DNA of 64,000 nucleotides from Zingiber officinale (GCF_018446385.1 NC_055996.1:132604532-132668531), one strand, 5' to 3'; shown: positions 47,001 through 60,038, counted from the first letter of the stretch. Made by a program: numbers and translations. The notes: generated by a model not told the origin, from the letters alone.

Positions 47001-50000
47001 GTACTCCTTAGTGGTTGTATTTTAATGAGTTTGATTTGGGTGGATCTGTGATGCATCATTAGCACTCTCTTGCTAAACTATTATCCTGCTTGGGTTGTCT
47101 TTAACTGTGTAGAACTTTCATGCAATATTGGAGAGAAGGGAATATTGATGATCAGTTTTTCTTATGCAAAAGAACCCATGTTCAAATTACAAAGAGAATA
47201 AATTTGTGCTACTCTATCGAGGTTGTTTTTTTCCTATGCAATGCACCTCCCAAATCCCAATGCAACTCAGGAATATATGCAGTTGCTTGGGTCATCTTAA
47301 CATGATCTATTATTGCAAAATGACTGTCCTTAAATGCAACTATACTTTTTTGTCACTGATCTGTGATCTGATCAAATGCTATGTTCCAGACATCCTGCTT
47401 ATATAAATATATCAAGTCCAAATGATTTTCAATAACTGTTGCAGTCTAGATGAATATTAAGATTTTTTTTTTAAAAAAAAATCATATTTAGTTAACTATC
47501 TTTTGTATGACAATTTTATTTACTTTTTCATTCGTCTTGATTGTGATTTTCTGATTCCCTTGACATGTAAGCTATACTCTGATTCCCTTGACATGTAGGC
47601 TATACTCTTCATTTTTACTTCTAATATACTCAATGGAATGATTAGACCCATTTAGTTGACCTCAATATCTGGGGCACAAAGCTTATTTTTTTTGTATAGT
47701 CGACATAATAGGTAAGGATCACCGCTAATGCAGCTACTTGACCTTACTGCAGCCAGTGAAGAGCCCTGTGACAATATGTGGTGACATTCATGGGCAATTT
47801 CATGATCTGGCAGAACTGTTTCGAATAGGAGGCAAGGTACTACTATCTTTGATGGTTGATGAACAATAGCAGTAAATCATTGCATTGGTTAAGTCTTCTT
47901 GTATACTTGGTTAAAATTTGGGATATAAAAGGAGGAAAAGATTTTATCTCTCGTTTTCTTGGAAGCAAATTAAAAAGACAATGGAGAAGGTGAGGGAAAA
48001 CATCTAAGTTGCTAGGATACTTTGGTTAATCATTGTGCACATATCATCATAACACAACCAAAATAAGAGTTTGACATGTTTGACACTTAGATCTAAATAT
48101 TAAACATATTATACTAGTCATCACCAGTCAACTTACAAAACCTGAATGTGGTCTGCTCATTTATGGGCCATAACCTAATCCATTTAACTTAAACCTAGAT
48201 GCATCACGTAGTGCAAACAAGTTGTATCATCTTTTTCCACCCTTCCCTAACCTGCTCTGTTGTTATCCCTTCTATGATGATGAATAAGGCCCATAATGAT
48301 TTCATTCAATGGAGTCCCAAATCCTTGAGTGTATATATCTCAGTAATCAATTTCTTAAGTCAAACTTTTTTGACTGATTATATTTAAGTGTGCAAATATG
48401 CTATTACACACAGCAAACTTCTTAAGTATAATCACTGTTCTATTTAAATATGATAAAACAACTTTTGCGTCATTGGGTTGATTGTCTCTTTCCATTTTTT
48501 CCAGTGTCCAGATACAAATTACTTATTTATGGGTGATTATGTGGACCGTGGGTATTATTCTGTTGAAACTGTTACGGTAAGAAATTGTATATTTGTTTTA
48601 CTATAGATTATTTTGTTTTTCTGTGTACATATGATACCACTTTTCTCCTCTATAGTATGGCAAGATCATAATGTCTATGGGGTATTTAATTTGTACACAC
48701 TGAAATACTGAATATATCACTTTCTAGGTTTCTCATATGAAAACATCATCATGATCATCAAGCTTTGTTAGTCCCAATTATTTGAGCTTGGTTATATATA
48801 TCTTATCCTTTTGTTGTACCTCTATGCAAGGTTATATTTTTTTAACATAAATCCATCAAAAAGCAAACTTTTTTTCTATAGTTGTTTGGAGGATAATTAT
48901 GATGACTTTTATACAATGCATATTTATGTTTGCCTGTTATTTCTCATTGAAGGGTAAGTATGTTTCAGCTGCTGCTCCATATGTATGTGCATGTGAATAT
49001 ATCATGCACTTGAACTTCAACTTAGAAGTCAATACTGTTTAAAGTATTCCTTGTTTGGCAATCTAAATTTTGAGTTCAAGGAACCTTTACCTTTTTTTTT
49101 TTTTCTTGTTGTCTGTCTGTGCCACATGTCTTATGAGGTCCCTCGTTGGCATCAATCTAGAGAGTATCTTTTTTTAAAAAGTTAATTTTGTGAGCTTTAT
49201 TGATATTTTTCCTGCCTGAGACCTGCTGCTTTCTATGTGATTTTCCATGCTGTCCTATTACCACTAGTAATACTAGTCATCCACGATGATAGATACCTGG
49301 AACCATACTTTAATTTCTAATGTTTTGTTGACTACGTTCATATTTTGCATCTCAATTATAGGTTGCATGATTTAACATGACTTATATTGAATTCAAATCA
49401 AACATGTTTTTATTGCAATGATATTAATTTTCTTTCATTTCCTTTGTGAAATTATGGTTTTTAATTGTTCTATAACTTAACACACTTGGATGAGTATCTG
49501 ATGTATTGAACTGGCCTATTGGCAATTAAGCTTTTGGTGGCCCTCAAGGTTCGATATCCTCAAAGAATTACCATTCTCAGAGGAAATCATGAAAGTCGTC
49601 AGGTACACATGTCAATGCGTTTCTCAATTAACTCAATGTTTATCATATTTTGTTTTGATGGAAGGACTATAGATTAAGATGTGATAAACAAGCTGACTAA
49701 TGAATATTTGTGGATCTTTATTTATTTTTTTGTTTCAAATATATTGCCCCTGTATAAAATAAATCCATGGTATCACATTGCAGATTACTCAAGTTTATGG
49801 ATTTTATGATGAATGCTTAAGAAAGTAAGTTCTCACCTTTTTGCTTAGGTTTCACCGTCATCAATGTCCCATGTTTACTTGCTTATCTCATACTTGGCTG
49901 TGTCTAACATTTTTTTCTTAATTTTCATCATATTCAATGTTATCTTGTTGACTTGTGTGTGTAACTCACGTTCAACATGGATTGCTTATGTATTTGTTCT

Positions 50001-52114
50001 GTGTTTGTCATTAAAATAAAAATGTTACTAACTAAGATCTCAAGTCAATATCTCCTTACTAGTCTTGAAGAAAGTGATACTTGTGAAATCGTTAAATGTT
50101 CTAGCAAGTAATTCACACTTCTCTGGTTGTTTTTTCACTTCTTTTTCCCAATGACTATGTGGTTCTGATTAAAAGAAATTACAAGAACAACAACCCATGA
50201 GTATCAAGTATCAACTATTTGAAATCAGCTGCATGGATCTTATTGCTGCATTGAACCTATAAGGTGGTTCTGGCCTTTTGAAGTGACACATCTATTACAA
50301 AATGTCCTTGGTTCAATGTGTTGTTCTTTGTGGGTGATTAATATTACAATGAATATTTAGCTATAATACAGATATTGGCTAAGCTGCAGGTGCATATATT
50401 GTAAGGGTCTGTTTACTTGGATGGAAGATATGAGGGCAGGAAGGAAAGAGTCACGAAATTACACATGGAGCTTCATTATTTATGTATATCTTTTTGTCAC
50501 TTTTCTACTCTTTCTTCTATGCTCCATTCAAGTAAACAGACCCTAAAAGTATCATCTTTTCCATCGCAATTGAATCTGTAAAGCATCTCTATTTTTTTTT
50601 TTACCATTCATAGTCATGAAGCATCTCTTTCTTCTATGCTTTCAATATTTTTTGGATAGTATTGAAAGCAAAACCATTAAAAGTAAACATCAGGCATATC
50701 AGCAAAACCATTAAAAGTCAACATCAGGCATATCAATTTCATCTTGTTCTAGTTTTGTAGCTATTTGTTCTACTTCAGTTCTTTAAGTTGTTTTCTTTCA
50801 TACAGATATGGCAGTGCAAATGTATGGAAGACCTTCACTGATTTATTTGATTATTTCCCATTGACAGCCCTGGTTTGTACTTTAAACATTGCCTACTAAT
50901 TCCTTGTATTCCATATTTATTCTGCATGGTAGTATTCAGTATTCACTTTGATATTGGTATTTATTGCTTCACAAAACAAGAAATATAGTTCCTTGATTTT
51001 TTTTTAATCACACCAATTATTATTAGTTTTTTTTTTATCACACCACAGTTCATTGTTGATGATGATGATGAATAGACTTGTTGATCCCATAATTATTACC
51101 TCATGAAAACAGCTACCTAAATTTATTAACAACCGCTTTTCTGTTTTTCAGGTTGAATCAGAAATATTTTGCCTGCATGGTGGGTTATCTCCGACTATTG
51201 AAACCCTGGATGGCATACGGAGCTTTGATCGTGTTCAAGAAGTTCCACATGAGGGAGCTATGTGTGATCTTTTATGGTCCGATCCTGATGACAGATGTGG
51301 TTGGGGTATTTCTCCTCGTGGTGCTGGATATACATTTGGCCAAGTATGACTTTATGTTTTGGGTTTCTTATGATTGTGATAGCTTTATCTTTACTTGGCA
51401 ACTTTTGGGTAATTTCGATCTCAGGATATATCCGAGCAATTCAATCATACTAACAACCTTAATCTGATAGCCAGAGCACATCAATTAGTCATGGAAGGAT
51501 ACAACTGGGGACATGTACTTACCTATTTTATTTTATTTTATTTTATTTTTTTGTTCTTCTGCTCAATTTTTCAAAGATCTGATTCTTACGGTTGGTTTTA
51601 TTCCAAATAGGACCAAAAGGTGGTTACGATATTCAGTGCCCCAAATTATTGCTATCGGTGTGGAAATATGGCTGCCATTCTGGAAGTTGATGACTGTAAA
51701 GGTCATACATTCATTCAGGTAAATGAATATCTATTCTATATTGGTGTGTTAAAGTTGATATTTATTCGTGATTTATATTATTATTCATCTGGATGTTGTT
51801 GAAGGCAATAACGCTAGAAATATGGTCAACACTGTCTAAAAGTTTGGGCATTTAGATAAGGAAATCAACAAATTGATGCCATGAAAATTGTGTCAGTTGT
51901 ACCGTAAAATAATGTTATCCTCAATTGTCTATGCTCGACGAATGTGATTAATCGCAGAGTAATGTAGTCATTATCTATTCTTCATCCTAATCGATTTTGT
52001 AAATAGATAATCAACAACTTTCATAATAAATGCGGCTTTCTTTTGCAGTTTGAGCCAGCCCCCAGGAGAGGAGAACCTGATGTGACTCGCAGAACTCCTG
52101 ATTACTTTCTCTGA
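44012..52114 (+). CDS. PP2Ac: Serine/threonine protein phosphatase 2A catalytic subunit (PP2A-3/-4 type)
   Basis: Eleven exons: 44012-44107, 45582-45638, 47753-47836, 48505-48576, 49531-49602, 49784-49824, 50806-50872, 51152-51343, 51425-51514, 51611-51718, 52049-52114; 945 bp, 314 aa, against ~313 for the subfamily. All introns are GT-AG (the first donor, GTTGGC, is weak). Metal and catalytic motifs are intact: GDIHG (61-65), GDYVDRG (89-95), RGNHE (120-124), H172 in CLHGG, H246 in [17 protein letters not shown] (266-276). It ends TPDYFL, the conserved tail whose terminal Leu is carboxymethylated to control holoenzyme assembly with A and B subunits. The N-terminus [22 protein letters not shown] and [21 protein letters not shown] match the PP2A-3/-4 clade rather than PP2A-1/2/5. 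Introns hold an Au SINE and a Tourist-like MITE. The gene looks functional. Confidence 0.97.
45707..45882 (+). mobile_element. Au-family SINE in PP2A intron 2
   Basis: Recognised as the plant Au SINE: GGGAGCCTTGGCGCAACGG start, A box TGGCGCAACGG (45716-45726), B box GGTTCGAATTC (45759-45769), then GTAAGG..GGCTGCGTACAAT, GGGACCCCGCATGGCGGGAGCTTCGTGCACCGGGCTGCCC and a terminal T run. It is nearly full length. Flanks share TCTTTGAA (45699-45706 and 45883-45890), a probable target duplication. It lies in the sense orientation 69 bases after exon 2. Confidence 0.92.
47551..47606. repeat. 28-bp tandem duplication in PP2A intron 2
   Basis: CTGATTCCCTTGACATGTAA and following bases to TATACT occur twice in a row with one substitution. 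Confidence 0.9.
50405..50543. mobile_element. Tourist-like MITE in PP2A intron 6
   Basis: A 139-bp element with inverted ends GGGTCTGTTTACTTGGATGG / CCATTCAAGTAAACAGACCC, flanked by the trinucleotide TAA on both sides (50402-50404 and 50544-50546). The 3-bp TAA duplication and the GGGTCTGTTT-type terminus point to the PIF/Harbinger superfamily. There is no coding capacity. Confidence 0.82.
50668..50735. repeat. 34-bp tandem duplication in PP2A intron 6
   Basis: GCAAAACCATTAAAAGTAAA and the following CATCAGGCATATCA occur twice, at 50668 and 50702, with one substitution. Confidence 0.88.
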
Positions 52115-53815
52115 GTCAGCTAATTAGGAGTTACATTCTTGATCTCTCTCCCAGCAATTACTGCTCGCTAATCTGCCTTGTGGTTGCAGGCATTTCAGAT
52201 CCTATGACCAACTCAATATTTGTATTCCAAACTGCCAGAATTTGGTGGTGTTGATCGAATCTATGTAGATTCATATGTTGAAAGCAGCACGTCCCAGCCA
52301 TTAAGTCGAGAGTTCCATGCAATTCCTTCCCATATCCTTCTCTCTATTTATTTTTCAGTTTTTAAATCCTGTAGAGGGTTCGATTCAACTTGCGGACTTC
52401 TTTAGCAGATTCATAGATTCATGTAACCCTTCCAGTGCTTGTCCATGAATTTCTGTACGTTTACTGCCCTAGCAATGACTTGTCTTGGTAGAATAACAAG
52501 GCTAGAACCTTGCTTCGTTCTCTCGGTATGATCGTCTTCTATATGAGCCCCCAGTGTTTGACCCAATGAATCCAAGCACATAGGAAACCACTGCAACGAG
52601 TGTCTGAAATTGATGCTTTGTGGTTGATTAGGCTGAAACAGTCTAAATTAAATGTGTTACCCAGCAAGAAGTATATATATATGTAGTAATTGTGAATCAA
52701 AATAGAGTATATATGAGAAGTGGCACCGTGAAAAAAGTGGTACCATGTAAAAAATGAAAGAAAGTTTTAATTTTTTTAGTCTGCCTACAAAATAACTTAC
52801 TTATGTGACATAATAAATCTCCTTAATTAATTAATTAATATAAACAGAGTGGACGCTTGGCAGTGCAGCTAAGTAAATATAGAGAGACAAACTTTTCATG
52901 AATATGGCAAATAATACTATAAAAGTTGGTTTTGACAGGGGGTTTGTTGAACCAAGCAATGTTTCTTGCTTCAATTGAACAAAGAAAAGCAAATGAACCA
53001 CACTGATGTCATGATGAAACGATTTTGTTCTTTCTTTTCACGTGCCTACCTATTTATATTATAAGAATTCAAAAACCAAAATAAATGACAGGTTAATATG
53101 TACTAAATATGGGACTTGTATATTTTTATTATTAAATATAAAATAGATATTTTTATAAATACAGCTGTATACTAAAATTCTACTTACTATATATGCATAG
53201 CTTATAATTCAGTAAATATAACTCGTACAATACTACTAATAAAATTTGTACTGCAACTTTCTCTCTTTTTTTTTAACAAAAATTAAAAGTATTATTTTAT
53301 TAGTGCATATAAATATATACATACATATAATGTCAGAATTGATACCATAAATATAGTTGCAAGGGTAAAATTATCTACACTTTTATTTATTATATATTAA
53401 TTGTCCTCTATACTATTATTTATTTAAATATTAATTAAATGTATTTATTATTACATTACTGAGTTGTGTATAATACTAATGATTCTTATTTATTAATTGC
53501 AGAGACGTTTGTAAACTCGCGTGACAGGTCGTGAAGTCGCGGCCTTGCCATAAGTAAAGCAACTAGAACTCGAACTCGCTGCGTTCGGCGCGAAGTAACT
53601 CACGGCCTTGGCGACCGCGAACTGCTGCGAACTGGCGAAGCAACTCGCGGCGTCCGCCGTGGAGTAACTCGGCCTCGTCCTCGTCCTCGTCGCAACTAAT
53701 GAGCTTAATTTATTTGCCGTTCCGTCACATTTATTATAATAATAATATTCCGTAAAAAGGTAATTTCAGTAAACCCAATTAAATGATCTAATCCAAAATT
53801 TTCAATTAATAATCT
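52115..53815. other. PP2A 3' flank, AT-rich spacer and a GC-rich patch
   Basis: The first few hundred bases are probably the PP2A 3' untranslated region. 52680-53500 is AT-rich with nothing recognised. 53505-53700 is a sharp GC-rich patch repeating AACTCGCGG / GAACTCG / GTAACTC themes and ending in a short CTCGTC repeat; its vocabulary resembles the GC-rich intron part of the four-copy array that follows, so it may be a decayed edge of that array. Confidence 0.45.
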
Positions 53816-54254
53816 AATTTTTGCTGTTAAAAGGTCATTCATCTTTCTGTCGTCATCCTTCTCCCCTGTCGATCTCCATGTCTTCTCCGTTCTCTGTCTC
53901 TCTTCGTGCTCAAGGTAAAATCCTTTTTCTCTGTTTACTCTGACGACACACAAGCGAGACTTGATGTATTTTCACGGTAGCCGTGAGTTTGCAGTCTCGC
54001 CGCGTCGCTGGAGTTCATGGCAGTTTGCGGCATCCCCACGAACTAGTGTTGACGTCGGACGAGGCTCCAAACCTTGCAGGTTTGCCGCGGCGGCCGTGAG
54101 TTCGTGGAGTCTCCACGAACTTGCGCCAACCTAGCCGCAGTGGTCGTGAACTATTTTTTTTAATAAATAATCAGCTGTTATTATCTGTTACTCCTAAATT
54201 CTTAATATTTTATAATTATTTTAATTAAATTGATATTTGTGATTTTTGCACAGG

Positions 54255-54470
54255 ATGGATAGTAGTCAATCGGGTACCTCTCGGTTCAGACAATGTCCCA
54301 CGCAAATAATTAAACTGATTTTTTTTATATCAATAGTCATTATACTTGGTTTAATAATTTTAATGTTGATCCTGTACATTATCGGCAAGAAATGCTACTG
54401 CAAAATTGAAGAAGATAACGAAGAAATTGAAGAAGAAAATGAAGAAGAAATAGAGATAAGGGCATTTTAG
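54255..54470 (+). CDS. Small one-helix membrane protein with acidic tail, array copy 1
   Basis: 71 codons starting MDSSQSGTSRFRQ, one base after a TTTGCACAG splice acceptor; a leader intron is predicted at 53915-54253. Residues 1-20 are polar, 21-43 are an unbroken hydrophobic run (IFFISIVIILGLIILM), 45-50 read KKCYCK (basic, two cysteines), and 52-67 are almost all Glu/Asp/Asn/Ile. It ends IRAF. Basic residues right after the helix suggest the acidic tail faces the cytosol. No known family recognised. It has one base more than copies 2-4 between CGGTTCAG and TTAAACTG (20 versus 19), and that alone opens the frame into the helix; without it the frame stops. So either this copy is the intact parent or its frame is accidental. 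The Glu-rich, well-formed helix favours the former. Confidence 0.45.
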   Translation: MDSSQSGTSRFRQCPTQIIKLIFFISIVIILGLIILMLILYIIGKKCYCKIEEDNEEIEEENEEEIEIRAF

Positions 54471-54532
54471 GTTGTTTAGTCCAGTAGTTATGATTTTCAC
54501 TGATTAGTTATGATTTTTATAGAATTATATTT

Positions 54533-54534
<2 letters not shown>

Positions 54535-54611
<77 letters not shown>
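54535..54611. repeat. (AT)n microsatellite, expanded only in copy 1
   Basis: 77 bases of pure AT. The same place in copy 2 (56445-56465) has ~20 bases, and in copies 3 and 4 only ATATATGT(G/A)TA. The expansion accounts for most of the greater length of unit 1. Confidence 0.92.
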
Positions 54612-54613
<2 letters not shown>

Positions 54614-54954
54614 TGATGTATCATTGTAATTATTTTGGATATTTTGTATTTGTCTTTCACTTATCATGCACTTTTAGATACTTATGATTGTGAGTACTTG
54701 ATATTTGGATAGTTCTCCTTGTATTTTGATTTGAATTTTCGAGATTTGGACAATTATGATTATGTTTTGTATTATATTTTGGATGATTTTATGCCGTGAG
54801 CTTATTGTATGTTGTGAGAATATTGTATGGATTATGATATATGTATAAATTGTATTTGTGTTGCCATCGTTAGTGATGGTTTATATTTATATGAAAATTG
54901 TATATAGGATATGTGGAAAACAAGAGCAAGTTTTTTAATTTTTTTTTACTGTTT

Positions 54955-55475
54955 TTACCGACGGAATTCTAATTTCGTTGGTGATTACCGACGGAATACG
55001 TTATTCCATCAGTAAAATATCGATTAGCTAGCACAATAACGGTTGTGATATATTGCCGATGGAAATTGTCATTCTGTCGACAATCACCGACGAAACCGAG
55101 AATTCCGTCGATAAATTCCCGACGGAACCTGTCATTCCGTCTGTATAGACCTCCAATGGAATTCTCGATTTCGTCGGGAATTAATGACAGAATAACTAGT
55201 TTCGCCGAGAATCACCGACGGAATGACAAGTTCCGTTGGTGATTTAACGACTGAATTTTATTCAATCGGCAACTTCCGTTACTTGCCATCCACTCCTTGC
55301 CGATGGGAAAAGTGTTTAGTTGTTAAATTTTACCGACAGAATATATTGTTCCATCGGTAATTACTGACTAAATTTCATTTCCGTCGATAAATTACATTGT
55401 CGATCAAATTACTACCGATATCATAATTAATTCTGTCGGCATTCCGTCAGTAAACCCAAATATCGATAGAATATC
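54955..55475. repeat. Palindromic ACCGACGGAAT block, copy 1
   Basis: Many alternations of (T)TACCGACGGAAT and its inverse ATTCCGTCGGTAA at ~20-40-base spacing, with decayed variants (ACCGATGGAA, GTCGATAAATT). The transcript would fold into a chain of short hairpins. Similar CCGACGG/CCGTCGG subterminal repeats are known in plant CACTA (En/Spm) elements; no CACTA terminus was found here. Confidence 0.7.
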
Positions 55476-56153
55476 GTTGGAAAATTCAATCTTTATTCAC
55501 TATTATTTTTATGGTAGATGTAGGTTAATTTGTATACAAACTCAGTTCGGAAAAAGATGGAGATGAGACAGAAGTAAAGTAAAGTGTTAGAGATCACCAT
55601 CACGTGACAATTTTCAGGAGTCTATATTGATACATTCACCATTACCACTATTATTGGATATCCAAAATATAATGCAGGTATTTTTTTTACATGTAAAATT
55701 AGTTATATATTACAATTTTTGCTGTTAAAAGGTCATTCATCTGTGAATGCTTTCTGTCGTCATCCTCTTATCTATGTGTCTCCTCCGCTCTCTGTCTCTC
55801 GTCGTGCTCAAGGTAAAATCCTTTTTCTCTGTTTACTCTGACAACACACAAGCAAGACTTGATGTATTTTCACGGCAGCCGTGAGTTTGCAGTCTCGCCG
55901 CGTCGCTGGAGTTCATGGCAGTTTGCGGCATCCCCACGAACTAGTGTTGACATCGGACGAGGCTCCAAACCTTGTAGGTTTGCCGCCGCGGCCGTGAGTT
56001 CGTGGAGTCCCCACGAACTTGCGCCAACCTAGCCGTAGTGGTCGTGAACTATTTTTTTTTAATAAATAATCAGCTATTATTATCTGTTACTCCTAAATTC
56101 TTAATATTTTATAATTATTTTAATTAAATTGATATTTGTGATTTTTGCACAGG

Positions 56154-56380
56154 ATGGACAATAGTCAATCGGGTACCTCTCGGTTCAGGCAACGCCCACA
56201 CAAACAATTAAACTGGTTTTTTTTATATCAATAGTCATTACACTTGGTTTAATAATTTTAATGTTGATCCTGTACATTATCGGCAAGAAATGCTACTGCA
56301 AAATTGAAGAAGATAACGAAGCAATTGAAGAAGAAAATGAAGAAGAAAATGAAGAAGAAATAGAGATGAGGGCATTTTAG
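56154..56380 (+). pseudogene. Array copy 2 of the small membrane-protein frame, frameshifted
   Basis: Starts MDNSQSGTSRFRQ. The one-base deficit relative to copy 1 sends it to a stop at TATCAATAG before the hydrophobic segment. The downstream segment still encodes the helix and a longer acidic tail (an extra GAAGAAAATGAA repeat) in another frame. Leader intron borders are kept. Confidence 0.6.
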
Positions 56381-56809
56381 GTTGTTTAGTCCAGTAGTTA
56401 TGATTTTCACTGATTAGTTATGATTTTTATAGAATTATATTTGGATATATATATATATATATATAGGTGATGTATCATGGTAATTATTTTGGATATTTTG
56501 TATTTGCCTTTCACTTATCATGCACTTTTAGATACTTATGATTGTGAGTACTTGATATTTGGATAGTTCTCCTTGTATTTTGATTTGAATTTTCGAGATT
56601 TGGACAATTATGATTATGTTTTGTATTATATTTTGGATGATTTTATCTGTGAGTTTATTGTATGTTGTGAGAATGTTGTATGGATTATGATATATGTATG
56701 AATTGTATTTGTGCTGTCATCGTTAGTGATGGTTTATATTTATATGAAAATTGTATATAGGATATGTGGAAAACAAGAGCAAGTTTTTTAATTTTTTTTA
56801 CTGTTTTTA

Positions 56810-57330
56810 CCGACAGAATTCTAATTTTGTTGGTGATTACCGACGGAATACGTTATTCCGTCAGTAAAATATCGACTAGCTAGCACAATAACGGTTGTGA
56901 TATATTGCCGATGGAAATTGTCATTTTGTCGGCAATCACCGACGAAACCGAGAATTCCGTCGGTAAATTCTCGACGGAACCTGTCATTCCGTCGGTATAG
57001 ACCTCCAATGGAATTCTCGATTTCGTCGGGAATTAATGACAGAATAACTAGTTTCGCCGAGAATCACCGACGGAATGACAGGTTCCGTTGGTGATTTAAC
57101 GACTGAATTTTATTCAATCGGCAACTTCCGTTACTTGCCATCCACTCCTTGCCGATGGGAAAAGTGTTTAGCTGTTAAATTTTACCGACAGAATATATTG
57201 TTCCATCGGTAATTACTGACTAAATTTCATTTCCGTCGATAAATTACATTGTCGATCAAATTACTACCGATATCATAATTAATTCTGTCGGTATTCCGTC
57301 AGTAAACCCAAATATCGATAGAATATCGTT
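56810..57330. repeat. Palindromic ACCGACGGAAT block, copy 2
   Basis: Nearly the same as the copy 1 block, with a few substitutions, some of which restore the consensus (GTCGGCAATC, GTCGGTAAATT). Confidence 0.7.
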
Positions 57331-58006
57331 GGAAAATTCAATCTTTATTCACTATTATTTTTATGGTAGATGTAGGTTAATTTGTATACAAACTCAGTTC
57401 GGAAAAAGATGGAGATGAGACAGAAGTAAAGTAAAGTGTTAGAGGCCACCATCACGTGACAATTTTCAGGAGTCTATATTGATACATTCATCATTACCAC
57501 TATTATTGGATATCCAAAATATAATGCAGGTATTTTTTTTACATGTAAAATTAGTTATATATTACAATTTTTGTTGTTAAAAGGTCATTCATCTGTGAAT
57601 GCTTTCTGTCGTCATCCTCTTGTCTATGTGTCTCCTCCGCTCTCTGTCTCTCGTCGTGCTCAAGGTAAAATCCTTTTTCTCTGTTTACTCCGACGACACA
57701 CCAGCGAGACTTGATGCAGTTTCACGGCAGCCGTGAGTTTGCAGTCTCGCCGCGTCGCTGGAGTTCATGGCAGTTTGCGGTGTCCCCACGAACTAGTGTT
57801 GACGCTGGACGAGGCTCCAAACCTTGCAAGCTCGCCGCGGCGACCGTGAGTTCGTGGAGTCCCCTCGAACTTGCGCCAACCTAGCCGCAGTGGTCATGAA
57901 CTATTTTTTTTTTTATTAAATAATCAGCCGTTATTATCTGCTACTCCTAAATTCTTAATAATTTATAATTTTTTAATTAAATTGATATTTGTGATTTTTG
58001 CACAGG

Positions 58007-58220
58007 ATGGATAGTAGTTAATCGGGTACCACTGGGTTCATGCAACGTCCACACAAACAATTAAACTAATTTTTTTATATCAATAGTCATTAAACTTGGT
58101 TTAATAATTTTAATGTTGATCCTGTACATTATCTGCAATAAATGCTACTGCAAAATTGAATAAGATAACAAAGAAATTGAAGAAGAAAATGAAGAAGAAA
58201 TAGAGATGAGGGCATTTTAG
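58007..58220 (+). pseudogene. Array copy 3 of the small membrane-protein frame, broken
   Basis: MDSS is followed at once by TAA. It also has a shorter T run (7 instead of 8) and a TAA replacing GAA in the acidic tail. Leader splice sites are kept. Confidence 0.6.
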
Positions 58221-58639
58221 GTTGTTTAGTCTAGTGGTTATGATTTTCACTGATTAGTTATGATTTTTACAGGATTATATTTGGATATATGTGTAGGTGA
58301 TGTATCATGGTAATTATTTTGGATATTTTGTATTTGCCTTTCACTTATCATGCACTTTTGGATACTTATGATTGTGAGTACTTGATATTTAGATAGTTCT
58401 GCTTATATTTTGATTTGAATTTTAAAGATTTGGGCAATTATGATTATGTTTTGTATTGTATTTTGGATGATTTTATGTTGTGAGCTTATTGTATGTTGTG
58501 AGAATGTTGTATGAATTATGATATATGTATGAATTGTATTTGTGCTGCCATCGTTAGTGATGATTTATATTTATATGAAAATTTTATATAGGATATGTGG
58601 AAAACAAGAGCAGGTTTTTAAATTTTTTTTTACTGTTTT

Positions 58640-59165
58640 TACAGACGGAATCCTAATTTCGTTGGTGATTACCGACAGAATACGTTATCCTGTCAGTAAA
58701 ATATTGACCAGCACAATAACAGTTACGATATATTACCGACGAAACCTGTCATTTTGTCGGCAATCACCGACAGAATCGGGAATTCCGTCAGTAAATTCCC
58801 GACGGAACCTGTCATTCCGTCGGTATAGACCTCCGACGGAATTCCCGATTCCGTCGGGAATTAACGACGGAATAACTGGTTTTGTTGGGAATTGCTGACG
58901 GAATGACAGGTTCCGTTGGTGATTTAACGACTAAATTTTATTCAGTCAGCAACTTCCGTTACTTGCCATCCACTCCTGGCCGACGGGAAAAGTGTTCAGT
59001 TGTTAAATTTTACCGATAGAATATATTTTTCGATTGGTAATTACTGGCTGAATTTCATTTCCGTCGATAAATTGCATTGCCAATCAAATTACTACCGATA
59101 TCATAATTAATTCCGTCTGTATTCCGTCAGTAAACCCAAATACCGATAGAATATTGACGGAAAAT
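58640..59165. repeat. Palindromic ACCGACGGAAT block, copy 3
   Basis: The best preserved motif run: between 58730 and 58900 perfect CCGACGGAAT and ATTCCGTCGG arms alternate. Open frames here (e.g. 58542-58898) are by-products of the repeat. Confidence 0.7.
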
Positions 59166-59835
59166 TTAATCTATATTCACTATTATTTTTATAGTAGATG
59201 TGAGGTTAATTTGTGTACAAACTGAGTTCGGAAAAATATGGAGATGAGCCAAAAGGAAAGTGAATTGTTAGAGGCCACCATCACGTGACAATTTTAGGAG
59301 TCCATATTGATATATTCACCATTACCACTATTATTGGATATTTAAAATATAATGCAGGTAATTTTTTTACATGTAAAATTAGTTATATATTACAATTTTT
59401 GCTGTTAAAAGGTCATTCATCTGCGAATGCTTTCTGTCGTCATCCTTCTCCGTTCCGCCTGTCTCTGTGTCTCCTCCGCTCTCTGTCTCTAGTCGTGCTC
59501 AAGGTAAAATCCTTTTTCTCTGTTTACTCCGACGACACACCAGCGAAACTTGATGCATTTTCACGGCAGCCGTGAGTTTGCAGTCTCACCGCGTCGTTGG
59601 AGTTCATGGCAGTTCGCGACATCCTCACGAACTAATGTTGACTCCGGACAAGGCTCCAAACCTTGCAGGCTCCCCGCGGTCGTGGACTCCCCATGAACTT
59701 GCGGCAACCTAGCCGTAGTGGTCATGAACTATTTTTTATTTATTTTTAATATATAATCAGCCATTATTGCTGCTCCTAAATTCTTAATATTTTATAAATT
59801 TTTAATTAAATTGATATTTGTGATTTTTGCACAGG

Positions 59836-60038
59836 ATGGACAGTAGTCAATCGGGTACCACTCGGTTCAGGCAACCTCCACACAAACAATTAAACTGGTT
59901 TTTTTTATATCAATAGTCATTACACTTGGTTTAATAATTTTAATATTGATCTTGTACATCATCCGCAAGAAATGCTGCTGCAAAATTGAAGAAGATAACG
60001 AAGAAATTGAAGAAGAAATAGAGATGAGGCCATTTTAG
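59836..60038 (+). pseudogene. Array copy 4 of the small membrane-protein frame, frameshifted
   Basis: MDSSQSGTTRFRQ start, then the same one-base deficit as copy 2 and a stop before the helix. The tail region is shortened by one GAAGAAAAT repeat. Confidence 0.6.

Noticed and set aside
55045-58898. Open frames of 60-118 codons rich in RR, NLSFRR and RPP words (55045, 56897, 58542)
   Set aside because: They are translations of the palindromic ACCGACGGAAT block; length comes from repeat periodicity.
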